A stretch of DNA of 47,813 nucleotides, taken from contig JAGQZT010000068.1 of NCBI GenBank assembly GCA_020435335.1, positions 1 through 47,813 of the forward strand. The letters run 5' to 3'. The DNA is from Flavobacteriales bacterium. GTDB lineage: Bacteria > Bacteroidota > Bacteroidia > Flavobacteriales_E > Vicingaceae. The translations under genes were made by a program, and so were the position numbers. Positions 34,729 to 41,627 of this stretch are shown here, one piece after another (the stretch's first letter is position 1; every line of letters starts with the position of its first letter). The notes beneath the pieces are model-generated. The model was not told the DNA's origin and made no database searches. It saw nothing but the letters and a program-made list of their open reading frames with translations.

Positions 34729-35783
34729 GAGAACTCTATGATTTCGGGGCATTTGATCTTATCCAACTCTAAGATAACAGTTCCCCATGACAAACCTACA
34801 CCAAAACCACAAAAAAGCATGGACAATTTTTGAGTTTCCACCTCATTTTTTAATTCCGTAACGATGGTCAACGGGATGGAAGCGGAGCTCGTATTGCCGT
34901 ATTTTAAAAGGGAATACGGCACCTGTTCAGGTTCGATTTTAAGTTTTTTCCGGATGGTTTCCAGGATCAGTTTGTTGGCCTGATGGAATACAAAATAATT
35001 GATGTCAGTGGTTTCTTTCCCGGATTCACTCAGCAGGTGTTCAATTTGAGGGTGTACTTTGGTGATCGAAAAGTTAAATACGGCCAGCCCGTCGAGTTTC
35101 AGGTCGCGGTTGCATCGCCAGATTCCTTTTTCAATTTCACGCTCCACAAACGAATCGGGAGTGATGGGATTCCTCAATCCACCATCAGGAATAATAATGG
35201 CTTCATAACCCGAGCCATCACTTTTCAGATCGAAATCCATGTGTTGGTTTTCGGTGGTCAACTCCAGGGCGGTTACGGTACCGGCATCACCGAAGAGCGG
35301 ATAAGTGCTCTTGTCGCGTTTGTTTAATGAGGTTGAAGAAATATCGCCGGCCATCAATAAAGCCTTTTTGGTTTGGGTGGTTTGCATCAGGCTGCTGATT
35401 ACGGATAGGCCGTAAACATACCCCGAGCACCCGAGGCTGATGTCAAATGCGATGGTTGTAGGAGTAAGTTGTAAGCGATCTTGCAGGATGATTGCGGTAG
35501 CCGGTAAAAAATAATCGCGGGATTGAGAAACGAAGATCAGGATGCCGATTTCCTCCTTGTTCCAGTTCAGTTCACGGAGTAGCTTTTCGGTAGCAGCATA
35601 GCAAAGGTCGGAGGTGGTGGTGCCTTTTCGGGCGATTCGACGTTCTTCGATTCCCGTGGTTTTAATCAACAGGTTCTGTTCCTTCTCGGTGATCCAGTCG
35701 TAATCGGTGTTAGACTCTTTGTCTTTCGGTACACACGCGGCAATACCTGAGATTTTAATATTGGGAACAGAAAAACGGGACAT
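34725..35783 (-). CDS. Beta-ketoacyl-ACP synthase III-like enzyme (second paralogue)
   Basis: A 352-residue thiolase-fold KAS III. The active Cys119 is in DISLGCSGYVYGL, the catalytic His in NYFVFHQANKLILETIRKK and the Asn in LKYGNTSSASIP, so the Cys-His-Asn triad is intact. It lacks a clear FabH identity and has a short extra loop RNPITPDSF also present in its neighbour. Such pairs start a short acyl chain from acyl-CoA and malonyl-ACP; CloN2-type KAS III relatives instead transfer a pyrrolyl group between carriers. It overlaps the ACP stop by one base (TAATG). Confidence 0.9.
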   Translation of the reverse strand: MSRFSVPNIKISGIAACVPKDKESNTDYDWITEKEQNLLIKTTGIEERRIARKGTTTSDLCYAATEKLLRELNWNKEEIGILIFVSQSRDYFLPATAIILQDRLQLTPTTIAFDISLGCSGYVYGLSVISSLMQTTQTKKALLMAGDISSTSLNKRDKSTYPLFGDAGTVTALELTTENQHMDFDLKSDGSGYEAIIIPDGGLRNPITPDSFVEREIEKGIWRCNRDLKLDGLAVFNFSITKVHPQIEHLLSESGKETTDINYFVFHQANKLILETIRKKLKIEPEQVPYSLLKYGNTSSASIPLTIVTELKNEVETQKLSMLFCGFGVGLSWGTVILELDKIKCPEIIEFS

Positions 35784-36013
35784 TATAGTTTACTTTGTAT
35801 CGTATGGTATAAATCCCTGAGTGTATAAGTTTTTTTAAGATCTTCTCCGGTTAGGGTAACACCGTATTCGGTGTCTATCATGGCGATCAGAATCAGTGCA
35901 TACATGGAACTCCATTGCTCAATTTCCCGATAATCTTTGTCTGCGGTCAAGGTTCCGGGCTCCAAATCTTCAATTTCCGCTTCAACCTTTTTTATAAAGC
36001 CATCTATATCCAT
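35783..36013 (-). CDS. Acyl carrier protein with WSSM modification site
   Basis: A 76-residue ACP between the two KAS III genes. The phosphopantetheine site is the second Ser in YREIEQWSSMYALILIAMID; the usual Asp before it (WDSL) is Ser here. Helix III carries GEDLKKTYTLRDLYHTI. The ATG at 36013 is preferred over an upstream TTG overlapping the KAS III stop. It is distinct from the PCP of the pyrrole operon and is probably the carrier for the KAS III/SDR products or for an acyl group passed on from that PCP. Confidence 0.82.
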   Translation of the reverse strand: MDIDGFIKKVEAEIEDLEPGTLTADKDYREIEQWSSMYALILIAMIDTEYGVTLTGEDLKKTYTLRDLYHTIQSKL

Positions 36014-36053
36014 GTTAATCCAGTTTTTAAGAAGTATAAAAGTACAAACAGTT

Positions 36054-37064
36054 TTAGAATTTAACAATAGTTCCGCCCCAAGTTAATCCGGTGCCGAATG
36101 CTGCAAATAAGACGGAATTTCCGGGTTTTAGTTTGCCATCGCGTAGTAGTTTGTTCATGGCCAGAGGAATGGTCGATGCAACGGTGTTGCCGGTATGCTC
36201 AAGATGGATGATGAATTTTTCTTCAGGAATGTCAGCTTTTTTTCGAATGGTTTCCAGTAAAAAGGCGTTAGCCTGGTGGAATACAAAATAATCGACATCG
36301 TCTTTGTTCATGTTGTTTTTCTTCAGGATGTCGTCAATCAGAAGAGGAATTGTTTTGATGCCGAACAGGAAAACGCCGGTACCATCCATAAAAAAGTTCG
36401 CCCGGCAGGTGATGTTTCCGTAATCGTTCCGGATTTCCTTAAACGAATCATCGTTGATCGGATTTCGTCCCCTTCCATCTTGAATGATGATGTAATCACT
36501 CCGGCTTCCGTCGGTGCCGAATACGAATTCGCCGACACCCGGTTCGTTCCGGGAACCCATTAAAACAGCCGTAGCTCCGTCGCCGAAGATGAATTTTGAA
36601 TTGTAATCTTTAGGGTGGAATTCTTTGGTTAGTGTAGACGGAAAAAGGAGGAGCACATTATTTATTCCGTTGCTTTCCACCATCCCTTTAGCCACACTTA
36701 AGGCATGGATAAAACCGGTGCAGCTCGAAACCAGGTCGATGGCACCGACTGAATGAGGCAATTGAAGCTCGCGCTGAAATACAGCTGCGGTTGAAGGGAG
36801 GGTGTAGTCGAATTCCAGCGAACAGAAGATCACAAATTCAATTTCGTCCGGACGAATGGGATGCTCTTTGAATAATTGCCTGGCAGCTTCAACGGCAAGG
36901 TCAAGAGCGGTTTTGTCCGGATCAACGATGTGCCGGTTTTTGACACCGATCTTGTTTAACGTCGCTTCATTTTTTTTTAAATGAGGAAATTCCTTGAAAA
37001 AATCGTCGTTACTGTATATCTTTTCCGGGAAATACTCACTAATATGGCTAATAAATGCTTTCAT
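36054..37064 (-). CDS. Beta-ketoacyl-ACP synthase III-like enzyme (first paralogue)
   Basis: A 336-residue KAS III with Cys115 in DLVSSCTGFIHAL, His in DYFVFHQANAFLLETIRKK and Asn in LEHTGNTVASTIP. The start MKAFISHISEYFPEK is an ATG at 37064; an upstream frame encodes only a non-homologous leader. It shares the GRNPINDDSF loop with the second paralogue, showing recent common descent. It heads the five-gene run KAS III, ACP, KAS III, SDR, GtrB on the minus strand. FabH normally uses acetyl-CoA; two non-identical copies with an ACP suggest a special acyl chain or a carrier-to-carrier transfer. Confidence 0.9.
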   Translation of the reverse strand: MKAFISHISEYFPEKIYSNDDFFKEFPHLKKNEATLNKIGVKNRHIVDPDKTALDLAVEAARQLFKEHPIRPDEIEFVIFCSLEFDYTLPSTAAVFQRELQLPHSVGAIDLVSSCTGFIHALSVAKGMVESNGINNVLLLFPSTLTKEFHPKDYNSKFIFGDGATAVLMGSRNEPGVGEFVFGTDGSRSDYIIIQDGRGRNPINDDSFKEIRNDYGNITCRANFFMDGTGVFLFGIKTIPLLIDDILKKNNMNKDDVDYFVFHQANAFLLETIRKKADIPEEKFIIHLEHTGNTVASTIPLAMNKLLRDGKLKPGNSVLFAAFGTGLTWGGTIVKF

Positions 37065-37190
37065 GATACGAAACAGCGAATAAAGATAAAGATAACAAAC
37101 AGGATATTTCAATAAGATATAATTATTTTGCAGTAGATTTACGTTTAATGAACCGATCAGGAAGCTAAACTCCGTCTGATCCAAGCAGAT

Positions 37191-37937
37191 ATGTCTTTGC
37201 AGGAACCTCAAAAAATATGGTTTTCATTTCTCAGTCCGCCGCTGACTGACAATGATCAACATTTCTTCGATAAAAATGAATTGGCCTGGGTTCGGCTACT
37301 TGAAGCTAACTGGGAGCAGATCAAAACGGAAGTGGGCAATTACCTGCTGGAAAACAAGGAGATTAAACCGTATTTTAATCCGAATCTTACCGCGAATAGC
37401 ACACAGTGGAAGTCCTTTGCATTTGTGGTTTGGGGATGGAAAAAGCGTATTAATATTAAAAAATGCCCCAATACATACAAATTGTTGCAGCAGGTTGAGG
37501 GGTTGGTTTCGGCATCGATTAGTATTTTGGAACCGGAAACACGTATACTGCCACACGTTGGAGATACCAATGCCATTTACAGGTGTCATCTGGGGCTTGT
37601 TATCCCACAAGGATTGCCCGTTTGCGGCATTGAAGTGGGTGGCGTTCAGCGGAGTTGGGAAGAAGGGAAAATACTTGTTTTTGATGATGCTCAGCGTCAT
37701 CGGGCCTGGAACGATAGTAAAGAAACAAGGGTGGTGATGATCATCGATGTGATGCGTCAGGCGTATGCTCATCGGAAATATAGCGTATGTGCCACCATAT
37801 TGAGTAAGTTGTCGATGCAGGGGATGCTCAACAGATTTCCTTTTTTGAAGAAATTACCAAAAAGAACAGTTTTGAATAACGTTCTGAAGTTCATGGCCTG
37901 GATGATCAATCCGATCCTGAGGCTGCGGGGAGCTTAG
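37191..37937 (+). CDS. Aspartyl/asparaginyl beta-hydroxylase family oxygenase (second paralogue)
   Basis: A 248-residue Fe(II)/2-oxoglutarate oxygenase. Predicted iron ligands are His122 in ILPHVGDTNAIYRCHLGL and His170 in FDDAQRHRAWNDS; Arg131 and His133 sit in the 2-oxoglutarate-binding YRCHLGL. It is closer to the family consensus than the first paralogue, with which it shares segments such as YFN near the N-terminus and the SWEEGK/SWKEGK loop. The C-terminal helix is basic and hydrophobic, a possible membrane contact. Its stop lies two bases from the convergent sulfotransferase stop. Confidence 0.9.
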   Translation: MSLQEPQKIWFSFLSPPLTDNDQHFFDKNELAWVRLLEANWEQIKTEVGNYLLENKEIKPYFNPNLTANSTQWKSFAFVVWGWKKRINIKKCPNTYKLLQQVEGLVSASISILEPETRILPHVGDTNAIYRCHLGLVIPQGLPVCGIEVGGVQRSWEEGKILVFDDAQRHRAWNDSKETRVVMIIDVMRQAYAHRKYSVCATILSKLSMQGMLNRFPFLKKLPKRTVLNNVLKFMAWMINPILRLRGA

Positions 37938-37938
37938 C

Positions 37939-38970
37939 TTATTGCTTGTATTTTTTATCGGAAAACCGGCTGATCAGGTTCAGTATTGCTTTCCGGATAG
38001 AAAAAGGAAGTTTGTAATAAATGTTTCGCTTAAACCGCAATAACTTTCGTTCGGCCTGATACTCAATCAGCTTCTGTTTTTTGAGGTCCAGATTCGGTTT
38101 CGGAATGGTATAGCCGTATCTCGAAGCAAATTCATGTGTGAAGTGCGCAATGATATCGATCTCTTCCGGAGTCAGTTCACGTTCCCATTTATTGATGAAC
38201 GAACTGCTAATCTCTTTTCCGATGTTCTTGTGATGGCTCAGGGAATAGTTGGCGTGTTTGCTTTTGATTTTTCCAAGCACCTCGTGCGACTTTAACATGT
38301 CCGGATCATAAGCCTCACCTACAAAATCCAAAATGGTTTTTAAAGTAGACTCAGGCTGTTGAACCAGGTTTTCATACCTGACCGTGATAAAAGAAGAGCC
38401 GTCTTTTTGTGATTCAATCCGGTTGTTCGCCTTTACCCATGATTTGGCCAGACGCGGGATGTTGTTTTTATGAAAAGATTTGTTGACAGAGTTCACAACG
38501 GCACGAGGATCCCGGACTAAATGAATGAATTGGGCATCCGGAAAAAAAGACCTCAATACCGGAATGTAATTGCAATGCACCGGGTTTTTGTCCACAATTA
38601 AATGAATCCCCTTCTTAGGAAAAGGAGATTGGTAGGAAAGGTAAACGACTTTACAGGCATCGGCAAAGCTTGTAACCTTATATTGAGTGAAAAGTTGAGC
38701 TAAAACCGATTGATCAACCTTCCAGAACAGCCGGTATTTCCGGTTGCTGTACAGATCCCGGATAAATTTCGCGATCAGGGCTTCGTTCCAGTCGGTACAT
38801 GCCGCATACCGGGTTCTTAAATGCAAAACAAAATCAGATTCGTTGGGGGCACATATATGCGGGTGAGAATCCAGGGTGCTTTGAAGCAAGGTCGATCCGG
38901 ATCTTCCCCGGGTCAAGATAAAAGCAATATGGATATTACTTAACGTTGCTTTTGAATCGGGATTGCTCAA
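37939..38970 (-). CDS. Sulfotransferase, Sulfotransfer_3-like
   Basis: A 343-residue sulfotransferase. The 5'-PSB loop is IAFILTRGRSGSTLLQSTLDSHPH, the GRSGST form typical of the Sulfotransfer_3 group, and FIHLVRDPRAVVNSVNKSF carries the 3'-phosphate site. An intermediate segment has DKNPVHCNYIPVLRSFFP. The start is TTG (TTGAGCAATCCC), with no closer ATG. It is a lone minus-strand gene and the fifth sulfotransferase of the cluster. Its subfamily differs again from the others. Confidence 0.87.
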   Translation of the reverse strand: MSNPDSKATLSNIHIAFILTRGRSGSTLLQSTLDSHPHICAPNESDFVLHLRTRYAACTDWNEALIAKFIRDLYSNRKYRLFWKVDQSVLAQLFTQYKVTSFADACKVVYLSYQSPFPKKGIHLIVDKNPVHCNYIPVLRSFFPDAQFIHLVRDPRAVVNSVNKSFHKNNIPRLAKSWVKANNRIESQKDGSSFITVRYENLVQQPESTLKTILDFVGEAYDPDMLKSHEVLGKIKSKHANYSLSHHKNIGKEISSSFINKWERELTPEEIDIIAHFTHEFASRYGYTIPKPNLDLKKQKLIEYQAERKLLRFKRNIYYKLPFSIRKAILNLISRFSDKKYKQ

Positions 38971-39013
38971 TCTTATTCTGTACGGTTATGGGTGTTTAAT
39001 TGATGTAAATGTA

Positions 39014-39021
39014 TATTTTTG
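39014..39021 (+). promoter_or_regulatory. Promoter -7 element of the GT-C gene
   Basis: TATTTTTG matches TAnnTTTG exactly and lies 18 bases before the ATG at 39040. No clear -33 element at the usual distance. Confidence 0.5.
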
Positions 39022-39039
39022 TTTGGTTTCTAAGAAAAC

Positions 39040-41043
39040 ATGCAGGTTAATTTTTCCAAAATAAAACATTCCAGAATCTATATTTTTATAGTGGTTCTCA
39101 CCTTTATCCTGTACGGAAATGCAATCAATAATGAGTACGCCATTGATGATAATATCATTGTCGATAAGCAGGGAAGCATAGTGGAAAAAGGGATTAAGGC
39201 AATCCCCAGAATATTCAAATCCCGGTACGCGGTGGATCCCGAACAAACCTACGATTACCGGCCTATTACCACAACATCGTTCGCCATTGAAAAGCAATTT
39301 TTCAGAAAATTACCTCCGTTTCAGACAAAAGAAGATAAGCAGCGAAAAGATAAACTGACACAGGCTAACATCAGCCACTTTATCAATATCCTGCTGTATG
39401 CTTTTACTTGTATCTTGATTTTTCAGGTGTTGTCCGCTGTTTTAAAAGACAGCCATATCCTTCTTCCATTGCTGGTCACACTTCTTTTTATTGTACACCC
39501 GATGCATACGGAGGTAGTCAGTAACATCAAATGCAGAGATGAACTGCTCATGTTTATGTTCATGTTGCTGGCCATCAAGCAGTACATCAATTATGAGCTT
39601 AAATCCAAAGTGAAATACCTGATCTTTTTCTCTTTGCTCCTCGCACTGTCGTTCTTGTCGAAAAAAGATGGAATTGCCATTGTCGGGGTTCTTCCGGTTA
39701 TGTTGTATTATCGGGGCTACCAGCTCAAGAAAATAAATTGGAAGCGAATCATGTTCTTGGTTCTCACCTTGTTCCTGGTTGTTGTTTTACTCAAGCTGCT
39801 AAAAAGAGGGATGATAGAGGGTGAGTCTGTACGGGAAGTTAAATTTTTTGAAAATCCGCTCTTGTACCAGGGAAGTTTTATGGATCGTGTTACAGTTGGG
39901 TTATATTGTTCGTGGTTCTACCTGAAAATGATGATCTTCCCGGTAGATATGTCTTTTTATTACGGCTACAACCAGATTCCGATGGCTACCTGGAAAGATT
40001 GGGAAGTATGGGCTGCAGTATTGTTTTATGTTCCGCTGGGAATTTATGGTGCAATCCAGTACAGGAAGAAGAGTCCGTTTGGATTGGGTGTCGTTTTGTG
40101 GTTCGGACTCATGCTGGCAGTTGTTAATGTGTTTTTTCCGATTGTGGGGATTGTTGCCGACAGGTTTACATACATGTTTTCATTGGGTTTCTGTATCGTG
40201 TTGAGTTGGCTGTTGCTGAAGCTGTTTAAACTGGAGGTGTCGAAAGAGACCTTAACCGTTAATCTTCCTGCAGGTTTTCTCGGTGTATTGCTCTTGATCG
40301 CGTTTGCATACTCTGCCCGGACCATTTCTAGAAATCCTGATTGGCACGATTACGTGACTCTCTATGAACATGATGCGGAGCATCTTGAAAATTCAGCGAA
40401 AGCCAATGCCCTGCTTTCCAATACGATTTATCCTCGTGTTTCCAACATGATCAAACAAAATCCCATGGATCCCAAGGCTCAGGAAGAGCTCAAAAAACTG
40501 ATCCATCATTATGAAGTTGCATTAAGTGTGGATTCAAACTACGTTACCAGCCTCAACAACCTGGGGTCGGCTTATATTGATCTGGCCAATCAACCCGAAA
40601 AAGGTCTTCATTATTGCAGAAAGGCACTGGCACTCAAGCCGGATTATCAGGAGGCGACCATGAATATCGGAACGGCTTTTGCCAGATTGAATCAGCCCGA
40701 TAGCGCAATTTACTATTTGGTTAAAACAATTGAGATTGATCCCGAAAATTTGAATGTATACAATGCGCTAAATGGTTTCCTGACCAATACCAACCGGGTA
40801 GAAGATGGCATAATTGCCCTGGAAAAAATAGCAGAGAAATCAGAAAAGCCCAAGTTTATCTATACCGATCTGGCCAATCTGTCCTCCCTGGATAATGCAA
40901 AAATGAGCCGGACCATTGGCTATTTTGAGAAGGCATTCTCGTATGATACGACAGACCGTAAACTGTGCTCTCATCTGGTGATGCTGCACAATAATTATGG
41001 AGACCCCGATAAAGCCCGGTATTATAATTCCTTATGCAAGTGA
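39040..41043 (+). CDS. TMTC-like GT-C membrane glycosyltransferase with C-terminal TPRs
   Basis: A 667-residue protein. The N-terminal 450 residues form about ten transmembrane helices with GT-C features: FILYGNAINNEYAIDDNIIV, where the Asp pair sits in the first periplasmic loop as in TMTC and PMT enzymes, DYRPITTTSF, HPMHTEVVSNIKCRDELL, and SKKDGIAIVGVLP. The C-terminal 200 residues are TPRs (YVTSLNNLGSAYIDLANQP, YQEATMNIGTAFARLNQP, LNVYNALNGFLTNTNRVEDG). Eukaryotic TMTCs O-mannosylate proteins using dolichyl-phosphate mannose. Here a polyprenyl-phosphate sugar from the GtrB-like enzyme is the likely donor, and an exported protein the acceptor. The collagen-like gene is 0.6 kb downstream. 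Confidence 0.85.
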   Translation: MQVNFSKIKHSRIYIFIVVLTFILYGNAINNEYAIDDNIIVDKQGSIVEKGIKAIPRIFKSRYAVDPEQTYDYRPITTTSFAIEKQFFRKLPPFQTKEDKQRKDKLTQANISHFINILLYAFTCILIFQVLSAVLKDSHILLPLLVTLLFIVHPMHTEVVSNIKCRDELLMFMFMLLAIKQYINYELKSKVKYLIFFSLLLALSFLSKKDGIAIVGVLPVMLYYRGYQLKKINWKRIMFLVLTLFLVVVLLKLLKRGMIEGESVREVKFFENPLLYQGSFMDRVTVGLYCSWFYLKMMIFPVDMSFYYGYNQIPMATWKDWEVWAAVLFYVPLGIYGAIQYRKKSPFGLGVVLWFGLMLAVVNVFFPIVGIVADRFTYMFSLGFCIVLSWLLLKLFKLEVSKETLTVNLPAGFLGVLLLIAFAYSARTISRNPDWHDYVTLYEHDAEHLENSAKANALLSNTIYPRVSNMIKQNPMDPKAQEELKKLIHHYEVALSVDSNYVTSLNNLGSAYIDLANQPEKGLHYCRKALALKPDYQEATMNIGTAFARLNQPDSAIYYLVKTIEIDPENLNVYNALNGFLTNTNRVEDGIIALEKIAEKSEKPKFIYTDLANLSSLDNAKMSRTIGYFEKAFSYDTTDRKLCSHLVMLHNNYGDPDKARYYNSLCK

Positions 41044-41166
41044 TGGGATTAGCAGGCTAAATTTTTAAGCGGCTGATCATTAAATTGTTAGTGAAGCAAC
41101 TTTTTTTTGTTATCTTGCGTCATAAATACTCAAATAAATCATATTTTAGACCAAAAATAAATAAAC

Positions 41167-41520
41167 ATGAAATTCTTGAATTTAGCTTTAACAGCGGCAC
41201 TGTGCATCACTTTTGGAGTAAGTAACGGGCAAAATAACGCTGCCACAGGATCCAAAACATCCCAAATAAACCAGGCATCTACCGATGTGAATGATGATTA
41301 TATGGGTAAGAAAGAAAAGATTTTAAGAATGCTGAATGTTAAGGAGATTCCAGCTACTTTTCCAAAATATACGGCAGGATTAAGTGAGCAAGACTATAGG
41401 ATGCAGGTTAAGTCGTGGTTGGAAAAAAACGAACAGTTTTGGTCGGACGAATACAAAAAGAAGCGTGACGAAAAAGTTCAAAAAAGACAAGAAGCACGCA
41501 AGCAAGCTCAACAAAAGTAA
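41167..41520 (+). CDS. Small secreted protein with Lys-rich coiled-coil tail
   Basis: A 117-residue protein with signal peptide (MKFLNLALTAALCITFGVSNGQ). The mature part has a short linker, a segment EKILRMLNVKEIPATFPKYTAG, and a highly charged helical tail (EKNEQFWSDEYKKKRDEKVQKRQEARKQAQQK) that should form a coiled coil. No family recognised. It is followed by a terminator and has a TATCTTG box about 55 bases upstream, near the TAnnTTTG consensus. Placed between the GT-C and collagen-like genes, it may be a structural companion, but this is unproven. Confidence 0.65.
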   Translation: MKFLNLALTAALCITFGVSNGQNNAATGSKTSQINQASTDVNDDYMGKKEKILRMLNVKEIPATFPKYTAGLSEQDYRMQVKSWLEKNEQFWSDEYKKKRDEKVQKRQEARKQAQQK

Positions 41521-41526
41521 ATAGAG

Positions 41527-41549
41527 CTATCTTCAGAAGATAGTTTTTG
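41527..41549 (+). terminator. Rho-independent terminator
   Basis: CTATCTTC-A-GAAGATAG is a perfect 8-bp stem (effective loop C-A-G) followed by TTTTT. It lies seven bases after the stop of the small secreted protein and separates it from the collagen-like gene. Confidence 0.8.
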
Positions 41550-41588
41550 ATATGGCAATTAATTTAACAGAATTCATTGCCATTTTTT

Positions 41589-41596
41589 TACTTTTG
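41589..41596 (+). promoter_or_regulatory. Promoter -7 element of the collagen-like gene
   Basis: TACTTTTG is an exact TAnnTTTG, 32 bases before the ATG at 41628 and directly after a terminator, so the collagen-like gene has its own promoter. No good -33 TTTG is visible. Confidence 0.6.
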
Positions 41597-41627
41597 CGGG
41601 CGATATAACTAACTTAAACACAGGATA

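Noticed and set aside
37065..37211. N-terminal extension of the first KAS III
   Set aside because: It does not resemble the family, and the ATG at 37064 starts the conserved fold.
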